A stretch of DNA of 64,000 bases, taken from the NCBI RefSeq assembly GCF_002014985.1, contig NZ_MUXU01000056.1:1-64000 (forward strand), written 5' to 3'. The position numbers and the translations under genes were made by a program. Of the stretch, positions 6,985 to 16,658 are shown piece by piece (positions within the stretch are counted from its first letter, which is position 1; every line of letters starts with the position of its first letter). Under the pieces are notes generated by a model. It was not told where the DNA came from. It made no database searches and saw only the letters and a list, made by a program, of their open reading frames with translations. This DNA is from Moraxella caviae (GTDB lineage: Bacteria > Pseudomonadota > Gammaproteobacteria > Pseudomonadales > Moraxellaceae).

Positions 6985-9672
6985 TTAGCGGCGAATACGC
7001 ATGGCGTTTGCCACCACTGCAAGACTGGATAAAGACATACCGATTGCCGCAAGCCAAGGCGGTACATAGCCCAATGCCGCAGGAAACAGCACCAGCGTGT
7101 TATAAGTGATTGCCCAGCGTAAGTTTTGGCGAATGATTTTTTGGGTTTTTTTGGCGGTGGTGATGGCGTGGCTGATGGCTTGCAGCTGCCCACCCAGTAG
7201 CACGCTGTCTGATGACACTTGCGCCAAATCTGCCGCGCCTGCCATCGCTGTTGAGACATTTGCTGCCGCCAAGACTGGTGCGTCATTGATGCCATCACCC
7301 ACCATCAGCACCGTGCCGCCTTTTTCTTGCAATGCTCGCAAATGCGCCACTTTATCTTCTGGCGTCAGCCCAAAATGCGCAGTGTCAATGCCCAAATCCG
7401 CCGCTACTTTTAAGGCAGCTGGGTTTGGGTCGCCTGTGAGCATGACGGGCGTAACGCCAAGCGATTTTAGTGTCGCAATCGTCTGCGCTGCGTCTTTACG
7501 CACAGCGTCATTAAAATAAAAGCGTGCCACCGCTTGCCAACCTGCTGGCGTCTGGCGTGATAACAGCACAGAAGTGTTGGCTTGATGGGCGGCTAGATTT
7601 TCCGCCAAAGCGTCTGGCAAATCGTCAGCGTTTTGCGCTTGCTCGCCTTGCGCTCTGTCAAGCACAAAATCAGTATGCCCAATGCGATATGCCACACCAT
7701 CAATCACGCCTGCCACACCGCCTGCCGTGTGATGATAAGCGTCTTTCACCGCTGGCAAATGCAGTCCGTGCGCCGCCGTCAATATCGCACGCGCAACAGG
7801 GTGGCGTGAGCCGATTTCTAAGGCGGCGGCGATTTTTAAGGCGTCATCTGCGCTGATGTCATGCACTGCTGTGGTGAGTAAATTTGCCTGCCCGATGGTC
7901 AGCGTGCCTGTCTTATCAAAACAAGCGTGCGAGACCTGCTCAAGCGTCTGCACCGTATGCCCACGCGTTGCCAAAAAGCCAAAGCGTGCCAAGCGATTGG
8001 TCGCAACCGTCAAAGCAATTGGCGTGGCAAGGCTCAGCGCACAAGGACACGTCGCCACCAGCACCGCCACCGTTGCCCACAGCGCTTCATGCGAATCAAT
8101 AAACCACCACACCGCAAACACCAAGCACGCCAGCACCAGCACGCGCGCCACAAACCATCTTGCCATGCGGTCAGCGTCTTGGGCGATTTTCGGCTTCTCG
8201 CTGAGCGCACGATTCATCAAGCGGTCAATCAGCGCAATCTGGCTGTCGTCCACTTTTGCCGTTACCAGCATGACAAATGGCTGTGCGTCATTTTGACTGC
8301 CGCCCACCACCATATCACCACAGTTTTTGACGATTAAATCACTCTCGCCTGTCAAAAGACTTTGCGACACGGTGGCAGTGTCTGACAATAAAATGCCGTC
8401 CGCCACGATTTGACTGCCTGCGTCAATGGCAATCACATCGCCCACTTGCACCGATTGCGCTAGGATTTTTTCTTGAGTGGCTAAGTTTTGGTTGGTTGCA
8501 TTTTGATTGGTTGAAGTTTGATTAACGGAATGATTGGTAAAATTTTGCGTGCTTGCCCAATCCGCCAAATTCGCCTTGCGCCACGCCAAAATGCTCGCTG
8601 CATCAAGCGTACCGCTGTCATGCTGGGCAATAAGCGTATCAGCCTTGGCAAGTTTTGCCACCAAAGTCGGCTCAATCACCACCAAATCAGACGCCATATT
8701 TGACGCACGAAGTCTGGCATTTTGCTCAATGTAGCGCCCAGCCAGCAAAAAGAAAATAAACATGGACACCGAATCAAAATACGTCTCGCCTGATTGCGTG
8801 AGCGTGGCGTACACGCTTGCCACAAACGTGGTGATGAGCGCAATAGACACAGGCACGTCCATATTGACTTGGCGCGCCTTGATGGCATTATAAGCCGACA
8901 AGAAAAACGGCACGCCTGAATAAAACATCACAGGTATGGTAACAAATAACGCCACATAGCGCAGAAAATCCCTGTGTTCGGCAAGCATTCCTGAATAATC
9001 GCCAAAATACATACCGATGGAAAACATCATCGCCTGCATTGCGCCCAGCGCCGCCACGCCAAGACGAATAAGCATACGTTTGTTTTGGCGTTTTAGCATG
9101 GCTTCGTGCGTGTCTTGGCGGTATGGCTTAGCGTCATAGCCCACCGAATGCACCGCTGATAAAATCTCACCAATGCCGATTTTGGTTTCGTCCCAGCGCA
9201 CACGCATTCTTTGCTGGGTCAAGTTCACTTGGCAAAGCATGACACCGTCCAGCTTGCCAAGCCGTGTCTCAATCAGCCAAGTGCAAGCCGTACAGCGCAA
9301 ATTCGCCACCGACAGTTCAGCTGTACTGCCGCCATCTTCTTGATACACAAATTGCGCTTTGATGTCGTCATGATTGTAGGCGTTAAAATTGATGGCGTCT
9401 GGCAAACTTGCCGTTGGGCTGATTTCCCTGCGGTCAAGATAATATTGCTCAAGGTTCGCTTCCACAATGCTTTGCGCCGCCAGCTGACAGCCAAGACAAC
9501 ACATCTCGCGCGGCGCGCCCAGCACAGTGGTAACAAAAGGCGCTTTTGGCAGCACTTCACCACAATGAAAGCACGCGCCTTGTGGCGGTACGACAAAAAG
9601 CTCGCCAAGCGTACCATCAAGGGGTGCGTGGTCGGCGGTGGACGTGTGGTCGGGAGAAATCGGTGTAGTCAT
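6985..9672 (-). CDS. ccoI: Copper-translocating P1B-type ATPase, CcoI/FixI type
   Basis: An 895-residue heavy-metal P-type ATPase. It starts with the Cys-rich FixI-type domain (CFHC at 34-37, CCLGC at 58-62), then a heavy-metal-associated domain with CTAC (127-130). The membrane core carries CPC (542-544), the actuator TGES (441-444), the phosphorylation site DKTGTLT (from 586) and GDGINDAPVLAAANVS. This order is that of CcoI, which exports copper to the periplasm for cbb3 oxidase assembly. No ccoNOP or ccoG/S genes are next to it, so the cbb3 link is inferred from the N-terminal domain alone. It is longer than usual because of a 60-residue insert (about 344-405) before the actuator domain, containing a Thr/Asn/Gln-rich repeat coded by 15-bp units (8473-8544). 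Confidence 0.9.
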   Translation of the reverse strand: MTTPISPDHTSTADHAPLDGTLGELFVVPPQGACFHCGEVLPKAPFVTTVLGAPREMCCLGCQLAAQSIVEANLEQYYLDRREISPTASLPDAINFNAYNHDDIKAQFVYQEDGGSTAELSVANLRCTACTWLIETRLGKLDGVMLCQVNLTQQRMRVRWDETKIGIGEILSAVHSVGYDAKPYRQDTHEAMLKRQNKRMLIRLGVAALGAMQAMMFSIGMYFGDYSGMLAEHRDFLRYVALFVTIPVMFYSGVPFFLSAYNAIKARQVNMDVPVSIALITTFVASVYATLTQSGETYFDSVSMFIFFLLAGRYIEQNARLRASNMASDLVVIEPTLVAKLAKADTLIAQHDSGTLDAASILAWRKANLADWASTQNFTNHSVNQTSTNQNATNQNLATQEKILAQSVQVGDVIAIDAGSQIVADGILLSDTATVSQSLLTGESDLIVKNCGDMVVGGSQNDAQPFVMLVTAKVDDSQIALIDRLMNRALSEKPKIAQDADRMARWFVARVLVLACLVFAVWWFIDSHEALWATVAVLVATCPCALSLATPIALTVATNRLARFGFLATRGHTVQTLEQVSHACFDKTGTLTIGQANLLTTAVHDISADDALKIAAALEIGSRHPVARAILTAAHGLHLPAVKDAYHHTAGGVAGVIDGVAYRIGHTDFVLDRAQGEQAQNADDLPDALAENLAAHQANTSVLLSRQTPAGWQAVARFYFNDAVRKDAAQTIATLKSLGVTPVMLTGDPNPAALKVAADLGIDTAHFGLTPEDKVAHLRALQEKGGTVLMVGDGINDAPVLAAANVSTAMAGAADLAQVSSDSVLLGGQLQAISHAITTAKKTQKIIRQNLRWAITYNTLVLFPAALGYVPPWLAAIGMSLSSLAVVANAMRIRR
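8473..8544 (-). repeat. In-frame 15-bp degenerate tandem repeat in ccoI
   Basis: The coding strand gives successive pentapeptides HSVNQ, TSTNQ, NATNQ, NLATQ. On the plus strand the units begin TTGGTTGCATTTTGA and TTGGTTGAAGTTTGA. The array sits in a cytosolic loop not conserved in the family. Confidence 0.7.
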
Positions 9673-10142
9673 GGCGGTGGCTTAGGCTAAAACTGACAAA
9701 ATCAAACGGCAAATCAAACAAACTGTCATCAAATGATAAAGCGTCATCAAATCGCCTTATTGTACCACGAAAGCACGCCCATCATAAATCATGCTTATAA
9801 TAAACTTGCGCACGACACACCCTACTCACCATCAAATCACTTTTACCAGACAAATCACATAAAGACAAACCCCGCAAAACACCAAATCCGCCAACACGCC
9901 AACCATAAACCAACCAAGGCGCAAAACTTGGGTAAAATTGTGCGTGCTTTATCACTTGCCAAGCGATGAAAATTCGTTCATTATTAGGTATTTGCTTAGG
10001 CATTTGGCAAAAGTGTTTTAAACTTGATAAATCTTGCAACTTTCATCACACTTTTGTGGTTTATCAAGTTTTTGAAGCGTTTTTCAGCCATTTTTAAACT
10101 GTTTTTAAATTTATTTTCATCTGTTTTTAAGAAGTATTCATC
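9673..10142. other. Divergent intergenic region between ccoI and mrcB
   Basis: AT-rich gap holding the promoters of both divergent genes. TATAAT-like hexamers occur (for example GCTTATAATAAAC near 9792) but no full promoter could be assigned. No gene is supported; short reading frames here lack ribosome sites and recognisable composition. Confidence 0.5.
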
Positions 10143-12590
10143 ATGAACCCAATTCATCGCCGTCATGCGCACCAACGTGGCTTTGTTGTGGCGTTTATTC
10201 TGTGGATTGTTGTCATCACGCTTTTGGTGCTGGCGGCGTTGTATGTGTATTTTTTGAACAACACCATCATCAATAAATTTGAAAATCGCAAATGGGACAT
10301 TCCTGCGACCGTCTATTCACGCCCGCTTACCATGTCGGTTGGCGCACCGATTGACGCCAATGATTTGACGGCATGGCTTAATTTGCTCAATTACGACAAA
10401 ATCAGCGCAAATAAGGCGCAAAAATCCATCAAGCAAGGCAGCTATTATCAATCGGGCGATACTTTCACCATCTACACACGCGGCTTTAATTATGGCGATG
10501 GCGACAACGAAGCACGCCAAATCATCAAAGTGCATTTCACCGACAATCACATCGCACGCCTACAAAGCAGCGAGCCAAACACCAGCGGCATTGTGCGCCT
10601 TGAGCCTGTGAAAATTGGCGGCATTTATCCTGAAAATAACGAAGATCGTCTGCTTTTGACCGCTGGCAACGTCCCAAGACCGCTCGTTGACGCACTCATC
10701 GCCACCGAAGACCGTGCCTTTTATGAGCATTTTGGCGTATCAATCCGTGGAACGGCACGCGCGCTGCTTGCCAACGCCACAGGCAAATCCACGCAAGGCG
10801 GCTCAACCATCACCCAGCAGCTTATTAAAAATTTCTACCTAAGCCAAGAACGCACGCTCAAGCGCAAGGCAAACGAAGCGGTGATGGCGATACTTTTGGA
10901 GCAAAGATACAGCAAAAACGACATTTTGCTTGCTTATTTAAACGAAATCAATCTGGGGCAAAACGGCAACCGCTCGGTCAATGGCTTTGGCATTGCAGCG
11001 CAGTTTTATTTTAATAAACCTTTGTCAGAATTGCGCCTAGACCAGCACGCACTGCTTGTCGGCATTGCCAAAGGCCCAAGTTATTACAACCCAAGAAAGC
11101 ACGCCGAACGTGCCAAAAATCGCCGTGATACCGTGCTGCACAATATGCTTGTTACGGGCAAAATCAGCCAAAGCGACTACGAAAAAGCCATCAGTATGCC
11201 GCTTGATGTGGTAAAAACGCCCACCATCGCCAAGCCACGCTTTCCTGATTTTATGGACGTGCTGCACCGTGAACTTAAAAGCTACTACCGCACCGAAGAC
11301 CTACAAAATGCTGGGCTGCGCATCATCTCAACGCTAGACCCTTTGGCGCAAACGGCTGCCGATAAAGCGGTGGAAGTCGAGCTTGGCAAGCTCAATCGTG
11401 GGCGCAAAACCAAGCTGGAAAGTGCGCTGGTGAGTGCCGACCCGCACACTGGCGAGCTGGTGGCGATTGTTGGCAGTGGCGGTGATTTTACTGGCTTTAA
11501 CCGTGCGGTGGACGCCAAACGCCAAGTCGGCTCACTGCTAAAGCCTGTGATTTATCTGACTGCACTGCAATCAGGACGCTATCAACTCACCACGCCTGTG
11601 GACGACAGCCCCACCACTTATCAAGTGGGCGCAAATACTTGGACGCCCAAAAATTATAATGGCATCTCTCATGGTGATGTGCCGCTCATCAATGCGCTTG
11701 CCAATTCGTACAACCAAGCAGCGGTCAATGTCGGCATGGAATTTGGGCTGGACACCTTTGCTCATCAGCTGCGCACCTTTGGCATTAAAGATGACATCAC
11801 GCCTTATCCATCGGTGCTTTTGGGGGCGGTGGATTTATCGCCCATGGACGTGCTGGGTATGTATCAGCTGTTTGCCACAGGCGGCAAGCACACGCCGATT
11901 CACAGCATTAAGCGTGTGATTGACGAAAAAGGCAAAGTCGTACAACGCAGCGAACCACGCACCCAAACTCGCTTATCACCAGAAGCGGCTTATCTGACCA
12001 ATTACGCCTTGCAAAGTGTGATTGCCTATGGCACGGCACGCTCGGCAAATTTTGACCCTGATTTACATTTGGCAGGCAAAACAGGCACAACCAACGACAA
12101 CAAAGACGCATGGTTTGCAGGATTTTCTGGTAATTACGTCTCGGTGGTGTGGCTTGGACGAGATGATAACGCACCCATCGGCTTGACAGGCGGCTCTGGC
12201 GCATTGCCCATTTGGACAAACTATATGCGCCGTCTGACGCTCTCAGCCGTGCAGCTGCCAACCCCAGAAGGCGTAACGTGGACATGGCTAAACGCCAGCA
12301 CAGGGCAAGCGTCTGCCGATGGCTGCCCAAATGCACGCTGGCTGCCTGTCATCACACGTTTTGCGCCACGCAGCCAAGATGATTGCGCCGCCTACACTGC
12401 CTACGCCCAAAGCCTAGATGAGCGTGCGGTTTTGCTTGGTGAGCAGCTGGTGGACACGGGCGAAGATTTTGGTGATGGCGTGGTGTTTTATGAAGAATAC
12501 GAATACAGCGATGATGAGAATTTTGCGCCCAATCCGCCAGCCAACCACCCAAACGACACGCCAGACACGGACGATCCGTTTTATCCGTAA
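10143..12590 (+). CDS. mrcB: Penicillin-binding protein 1b, bifunctional transglycosylase/transpeptidase
   Basis: Class A PBP that polymerises lipid II and crosslinks peptidoglycan in the periplasm. A short basic cytosolic tail is followed by one membrane anchor (about 14-38) and a UB2H-like region (about 55-160). The GT51 domain carries catalytic EDRAFYEHFG (Glu189), QGGSTITQQ, KRKANEAVMA and EINLGQN. The transpeptidase domain has SLLK (Ser464, Lys467), SYN (522-524) and KTGTT (646-650), so all catalytic residues are present. Length is 815 against 844 for E. coli MrcB. The C-terminal tail (about 770-815) is acidic and Asp/Asn/Pro-rich and probably disordered. Transcribed alone. Confidence 0.95.
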   Translation: MNPIHRRHAHQRGFVVAFILWIVVITLLVLAALYVYFLNNTIINKFENRKWDIPATVYSRPLTMSVGAPIDANDLTAWLNLLNYDKISANKAQKSIKQGSYYQSGDTFTIYTRGFNYGDGDNEARQIIKVHFTDNHIARLQSSEPNTSGIVRLEPVKIGGIYPENNEDRLLLTAGNVPRPLVDALIATEDRAFYEHFGVSIRGTARALLANATGKSTQGGSTITQQLIKNFYLSQERTLKRKANEAVMAILLEQRYSKNDILLAYLNEINLGQNGNRSVNGFGIAAQFYFNKPLSELRLDQHALLVGIAKGPSYYNPRKHAERAKNRRDTVLHNMLVTGKISQSDYEKAISMPLDVVKTPTIAKPRFPDFMDVLHRELKSYYRTEDLQNAGLRIISTLDPLAQTAADKAVEVELGKLNRGRKTKLESALVSADPHTGELVAIVGSGGDFTGFNRAVDAKRQVGSLLKPVIYLTALQSGRYQLTTPVDDSPTTYQVGANTWTPKNYNGISHGDVPLINALANSYNQAAVNVGMEFGLDTFAHQLRTFGIKDDITPYPSVLLGAVDLSPMDVLGMYQLFATGGKHTPIHSIKRVIDEKGKVVQRSEPRTQTRLSPEAAYLTNYALQSVIAYGTARSANFDPDLHLAGKTGTTNDNKDAWFAGFSGNYVSVVWLGRDDNAPIGLTGGSGALPIWTNYMRRLTLSAVQLPTPEGVTWTWLNASTGQASADGCPNARWLPVITRFAPRSQDDCAAYTAYAQSLDERAVLLGEQLVDTGEDFGDGVVFYEEYEYSDDENFAPNPPANHPNDTPDTDDPFYP

Positions 12591-12655
12591 AATTGAGTTT
12601 GTCAAGCATAATACAGCTTTGGGTTGGATTGGTCGTAGGCTGGATTAAGCTGATT

Positions 12656-12686
12656 GTAAGTTGGGTTAGCGACAGCGTAACCCAAC
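12656..12686 (+). repeat. Half copy of the dispersed MITE/REPIN-like element; hairpin after mrcB
   Basis: Has the GTAAGTTGGGTTAGCG start shared with the full copies. GTTGGGTTA and TAACCCAAC form a perfect 9-bp stem around GCGACAGCG, followed by a short TTTTT run, so it could end mrcB transcription. Confidence 0.6.
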
Positions 12687-12761
12687 TTTTTGATACAACT
12701 ATTTAAATTCATTCACTTTTTAAAACCTTACTCGCTTTTCGCCAAATTTCTCGGCAAATTT

Positions 12762-12769
12762 GCTATAAT
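12762..12769 (+). promoter_or_regulatory. Extended -10 promoter for prmA
   Basis: TGCTATAAT gives a TATAAT hexamer at 12764-12769 with the TGn extension. No convincing -35 hexamer is present. Confidence 0.5.
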
Positions 12770-12930
12770 GGCAAAAAACGCTTGCCATCGTAAAATTTGC
12801 TTTTGTTAAGTTTGATGAAGTTTTGACTTGATTAAACTTGGCAAGCCAAACGATGGCGATAAATTTATAACCCAATTTTCTTACAACCTGATTTCTTTAC
12901 AACCAAATTTTCACTCAAAACGGTACATTT

Positions 12931-13854
12931 ATGTCTTGGCAACAACTACATCTACAATGCGCAAAATCTCAAGTGGAATTTGCCGAAGCCTTATTTTATG
13001 AAGCCGAAGCAGTTTCCATCCTGCTAGAAGACGCTGGCGATGAGCCGCTGTTTGAGCCGCTGCCGGGCGAAGAGCCTTTGTGGGACGAAGTGGTGATGAC
13101 GGCAATTTTTGACACCAACAGCGATGACAGATTTGCTGGCACAGATTTTGAAGCGCTTGCCAACGAAATCGCCGCCGAAGTGGGCGCAAGCCGTTTTTGG
13201 ACAACTCGCCTAGACGACAAAGACTGGTCGCGCGAGTGGATGCGCTATTATCAGCCCGTCAAATGCACAGGCGATTTGTGGATTGTGCCTGAATGGCTGG
13301 ACGCACCCGACCCACACGCCACCAATCTTATCTTAGATCCCGGTCTTGCCTTTGGTACAGGCTATCACGCCACCACGCGCCTGTGCCTAGACTGGCTGTC
13401 TGAGCAGGATTTGGCAGGCAAAACCGTGATTGACTACGGCTGCGGCTCGGGCATTTTGGGCGTGGCGGCACTGCTTTTGGGCGCAAAACAAGTGCTGGCG
13501 GTAGACATTGACCCACAAGCCATTCTCGCCACTCAACAAAACGCCAAGCTAAACGGTGTGGAAGATCGCTTGCAAGTATTCTTGCCAGAAGAATTTGCCA
13601 AATTCCAAGAAAACACGCCAGTGCTTGCCGACACCATCACCGCCAACATTCTAGCCAAGCCGCTGATTGGCTTTGCGCCTTATTTTGCCACGCTGATTAA
13701 GACAGGCGGTACGATTGTGCTGGCAGGTTTGATTGAAAATCAGGTAGCAGACGTGCTGGACGCTTATCGTCCGCATTTTACGATGGATAAGCCGTTTAAT
13801 TATGCCAACGAACAAGACCATCACTGGCACAGACTGTCTGGCGTGCGTGCGTGA
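12931..13854 (+). CDS. prmA: Ribosomal protein L11 methyltransferase
   Basis: SAM-dependent enzyme that trimethylates ribosomal protein L11. The 307 residues include the N-terminal L11-recognition domain (1-60, starting MSWQQLHLQC), the linker motif LDPGLAFGTGYHATT (135-149), the SAM-binding DYGCGSGILG (168-177) and the acidic D-x-D strand (AVDIDP). Two positions differ from the commonest family form: FGTGYHATT in place of FGTGTHPTT, and ANILAKPL in place of ANILANPL, both at the active site; activity is probably kept. The gene leads the prmA-fis-purH group, an order shared with Acinetobacter-type genomes. Confidence 0.94.
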   Translation: MSWQQLHLQCAKSQVEFAEALFYEAEAVSILLEDAGDEPLFEPLPGEEPLWDEVVMTAIFDTNSDDRFAGTDFEALANEIAAEVGASRFWTTRLDDKDWSREWMRYYQPVKCTGDLWIVPEWLDAPDPHATNLILDPGLAFGTGYHATTRLCLDWLSEQDLAGKTVIDYGCGSGILGVAALLLGAKQVLAVDIDPQAILATQQNAKLNGVEDRLQVFLPEEFAKFQENTPVLADTITANILAKPLIGFAPYFATLIKTGGTIVLAGLIENQVADVLDAYRPHFTMDKPFNYANEQDHHWHRLSGVRA

Positions 13855-13873
13855 TTTGATTTCGTGCAATTTT

Positions 13874-13901
13874 AAAAACATCGTCAATGGCGGTGTTTTT
13901 T
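13874..13901 (+). terminator. Terminator after prmA
   Basis: AAAACATCG and CGGTGTTTTTT form a stem around TCAATGG, followed by a T run. Confidence 0.65.
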
Positions 13902-14000
13902 ATTGGGCGAAAGGCTTGATTTTAAAAGATTTGGCTTGGCAAATATCAATGTACGATGGCAACGTTGAGTTTTTTAAATAAAAACAATCAGTTATATAAT

Positions 14001-14029
14001 TTGAAAATTTATTAACAAAACATTATAAT
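14001..14029 (+). promoter_or_regulatory. Sigma-70 promoter for fis
   Basis: TTGAAA (14001-14006) and TATAAT (14024-14029) are separated by 17 bases. It lies about 135 bases before the fis start, inside AT-rich DNA. Confidence 0.7.
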
Positions 14030-14164
14030 CAGCTTACATAATGCCACACAAACGTTACAGCAAGCGCACACAAAGTTTGCTAAGATGGCTTGTTCATGCC
14101 CAGCACTGTCAGTTGTATCATTTTAAAGGGCTTGTTATACCATTCACCAATTGAGCAAAATGTA

Positions 14165-14416
14165 ATGATTGACTATACCAAAACTCCCGACCAGCCTTTG
14201 AGCGTGTACGTTGAGCACGCTGTTCAGAAGTTTTTTGAAAATGCCGACACCGAACACGCAGGCAGGCTGTACGAAGTGTTTTTGCATGATTTAGAACAAT
14301 CACTCTTTGCCGCCACCTTGCGCCACACCAATGGCAATCAGTCCAAAACTGCCGAATTGCTTGGCATGAATCGTGGCACGCTGCGCACAAAGCTAAAATT
14401 TCATGGCTTGATTTGA
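14165..14416 (+). CDS. fis: Fis-type nucleoid/transcription factor
   Basis: A small DNA-binding protein that bends DNA, helps site-specific recombination and activates stable-RNA promoters. The C-terminus is a classical Fis helix-turn-helix (GNQSKTAELLGMNRGTLRTK). The chosen start, MIDYTKTPDQPLSVYVEHAV, gives 83 residues, in line with short gammaproteobacterial Fis proteins of 80-98. An upstream ATG at 14090 would add 25 residues of unrelated composition. Neither start has a strong ribosome site; GAGC lies 7 bases before 14165. It stands directly before purH, as in Acinetobacter. Confidence 0.88.
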   Translation: MIDYTKTPDQPLSVYVEHAVQKFFENADTEHAGRLYEVFLHDLEQSLFAATLRHTNGNQSKTAELLGMNRGTLRTKLKFHGLI

Positions 14417-14767
14417 TGTTCAATTCAACACCAATCAACGCTTAGTCAAGCAAGGCAAGGCGGTAAAACGCCGCCAATCCGCCGTCTTTGAATCACCATC
14501 TTTAAACCATAACTTTTAAACCACCCACCACCAAAAACCTTACAACCGCCCTTTTGTTTTCCCAATCTGCCAAATTCTCTCACCTTTTCAAACCCAAAAC
14601 CTAGCAACCACCCAAAACAACGCCCATCAGCGATTTTTCGCCCTTTACTTATCCTTTGTTTGCCCTTTTGCAAATTTCCTTGAGAATTTACTTTATAAAA
14701 AAGCAAATAACTGCTATCATTAAGGGTTGAAAATTTTTGTTGTTTTTTCGTTAATCAAAGGGTTGTT
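14417..14767. other. Intergenic region fis-purH
   Basis: Starts with a GGCGG/CCGCC hairpin (about 14459-14478) lacking a U-tract. The purH promoter is probably an extended -10 TGCTATCAT (14712-14720). The middle is C-rich on the plus strand and shows nothing recognisable. Confidence 0.5.
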
Positions 14768-16357
14768 ATGAAAAAATTTGCACTATTGTCGGTGTCGGAC
14801 AAAGCGGGCATCGTTGAGTTTGCTAAAGGCTTGGTAGAAGCTGGCTTTGGCATTTTGTCCACTGGCGGTACTTTCAAACTTTTGCGCGAGTCTGGCGTGG
14901 ACGCTACCGAAGTATCGGCACACACTGGCTTTAGCGAAATGATGGACGGCCGTGTCAAGACGCTGCACCCAAAAATCCATGGCGGTATTTTGGGTCGCCG
15001 TGGCACCGATGACGCCGTCATGAATGAGCATGGCATTGACCGCATTGACATCGTGGCGGTAAACCTATACCCATTTGCTGCGACCGTCGCCAAGCCAAAC
15101 GTCTCAATGTCTGACGCCATTGAAAACATTGACATCGGCGGCCCTGCCATGGTGCGCTCAGCCGCCAAAAACCACGCCCACGTTGGCATCATCACAAGCC
15201 CGGCCGACTACGAGCGCGTACTTGGCGAAATCCGCAGCACAGGCGAAATCAGCTACGCCACACGCTTTGATTTGGCGGTAAAAGCCTTTGAACACACCGC
15301 AGGCTATGACGGCATGATTGCGTCATTCTTTGGCGCGCGCCTGAACGAAAACGCCACCGCCCCAAGCGAAGACAGCACGCCAACCACGGATTTTGCGCGC
15401 ACGTTCAACGTACAACTGCACAAAACCCAAGAGCTGCGCTATGGCGAAAACCCACACCAAAAGGCGGCATTTTATGTAGAAAATGGCGCAAAAGAAGCGT
15501 CCGTTTCTACCGCCCAGCAGCTGCAAGGCAAAGAGCTGTCTTATAACAACATCGCCGATACAGACGCTGCGCTAGAATGTGTAAAATCTTTTGTAGAGCC
15601 TGCGTGCGTTATCGTGAAGCACGCCAACCCATGCGGCGTGGCGGTTGCCGATGACATCTTGAGCGCCTATGATTTGGCATACCAAACCGACCCAGAATCA
15701 GCCTTTGGCGGTATCATCGCCTTCAACCGTGAGCTAGACACCGCCACCGCAGCAGCGATTGTGGAGCGTCAATTCGTGGAAGTCATCATCGCCCCAAGCG
15801 TGGCTGATGGCGTACTAGAAATCACAGGCGCTAAGAAAAACGTGCGTGTACTGGTGTGTGGCGAATTGCCAAACCCAAGCGAGCGTGCCACTCAGCTGGA
15901 TTATAAGCGTGTGAATGGCGGTCTTTTGGTACAAGACCAAGATCTTGGCATGATTGATGTGAGTGATTTGCGTGTGGTGACAGAGCGTGCGCCAAGCGAA
16001 GCCGAGCTTGAAGATTTGCTGTTTGCTTGGAAAGTGGCAAAATACGTCAAATCAAACGCCATCGTTTACGCCAAAAATCGCCAAACCGTAGGCGTGGGCG
16101 CAGGTCAGATGAGCCGTGTCAATTCAGCACGCATTGCCGCCATCAAAGCCGAACACGCAGGACTTGCGGTAGAAGGCGCAGTGATGGCGTCAGACGCATT
16201 TTTCCCATTCCGTGATGGCATTGACAATGCCGCCAAAGCAGGCATCAAGTGCATCATTCAACCGGGTGGCTCAATGCGTGATGACGAAACCATCGCTGCC
16301 GCCAACGAACACGGCATTGCCATGGTGTTCACAGGCATGCGTCATTTTAGACACTGA
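14768..16357 (+). CDS. purH: Bifunctional AICAR transformylase / IMP cyclohydrolase
   Basis: Catalyses the last two steps of de novo IMP synthesis: formylation of AICAR with 10-formyl-THF, then ring closure. The N-terminal cyclohydrolase (MGS-like) domain shows [26 protein letters not shown] and NLYPF. The transformylase domain shows [14 protein letters not shown], the catalytic KHANPCG, and [10 protein letters not shown] with the terminal TGMRHFRH. At 529 residues it has normal family length. The ribosome site is AAAGGGTTGTT. It ends at a strong terminator. Confidence 0.97.
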   Translation: MKKFALLSVSDKAGIVEFAKGLVEAGFGILSTGGTFKLLRESGVDATEVSAHTGFSEMMDGRVKTLHPKIHGGILGRRGTDDAVMNEHGIDRIDIVAVNLYPFAATVAKPNVSMSDAIENIDIGGPAMVRSAAKNHAHVGIITSPADYERVLGEIRSTGEISYATRFDLAVKAFEHTAGYDGMIASFFGARLNENATAPSEDSTPTTDFARTFNVQLHKTQELRYGENPHQKAAFYVENGAKEASVSTAQQLQGKELSYNNIADTDAALECVKSFVEPACVIVKHANPCGVAVADDILSAYDLAYQTDPESAFGGIIAFNRELDTATAAAIVERQFVEVIIAPSVADGVLEITGAKKNVRVLVCGELPNPSERATQLDYKRVNGGLLVQDQDLGMIDVSDLRVVTERAPSEAELEDLLFAWKVAKYVKSNAIVYAKNRQTVGVGAGQMSRVNSARIAAIKAEHAGLAVEGAVMASDAFFPFRDGIDNAAKAGIKCIIQPGGSMRDDETIAAANEHGIAMVFTGMRHFRH

Positions 16358-16376
16358 TTTTACAGTCTTAAACGCA

Positions 16377-16408
16377 AACAAAGCCGTCCTTTTGGGCGGC
16401 TTTGTTTT
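16377..16408 (+). terminator. Terminator after purH
   Basis: AACAAAGCCG and CGGCTTTGTTTT flank a short TCCTTTTGGG core, giving a long stem followed by T residues. Confidence 0.85.
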
Positions 16409-16478
16409 GGGCGTGGTTTAGGGATTTGATTGAAGTTGAATTAAATCACGATATGTGGATTGGGTTGAATGGTGGTTT

Positions 16479-16562
16479 GAAGTTGGGTTAAACCTGCGAA
16501 AACCCAACGTTTCAAAAGGCGTTTTATACGAATATGGATTGCGCTTTACCAGCCCAACCTAC
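16479..16562 (+). repeat. Dispersed MITE/REPIN-like element, diverged copy
   Basis: 84 bp from GAAGTTGGGTT to CAGCCCAACCTAC, with an inner AACCCAACGTTT segment and GGATTGCGCTTTAC. Same layout as the 85-bp copies. Confidence 0.5.
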
Positions 16563-16617
16563 AACCGATCCAATTATATATTAAAACAACTAGCGACATA
16601 TAAATCAGATAAAGCAT

Positions 16618-16647
16618 AAAAACCCACCGTCATGCGATGGGTTTTTT
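16618..16647 (-). terminator. Terminator after nhaA
   Basis: AAAACCCAtCG and CGgTGGGTTTTT pair on the minus strand around CATGA. Confidence 0.75.
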
Positions 16648-16658
16648 GGTTTGGCTTA

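Larger units (their letters stand above)
12591..12930. other. Intergenic region mrcB-prmA
   Basis: Contains a half copy of the dispersed element that forms a strong hairpin (12656-12686) and the prmA extended -10 promoter (12762-12769). No gene is seen. Confidence 0.6.
13855..14164. other. Intergenic region prmA-fis
   Basis: Holds the prmA terminator and a well-formed fis promoter, with an AT-rich stretch (13960-14035) between them. No gene is seen. Confidence 0.7.
16358..16658. other. Intergenic region between convergent purH and nhaA
   Basis: Holds the purH terminator, a diverged dispersed repeat (16479-16562) and the nhaA terminator. No gene is seen. Confidence 0.7.

Noticed and set aside
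9782-10039. 85-codon minus-strand frame between ccoI and mrcB
   Set aside because: No ribosome site and no similarity recognised; the region is a divergent promoter gap.
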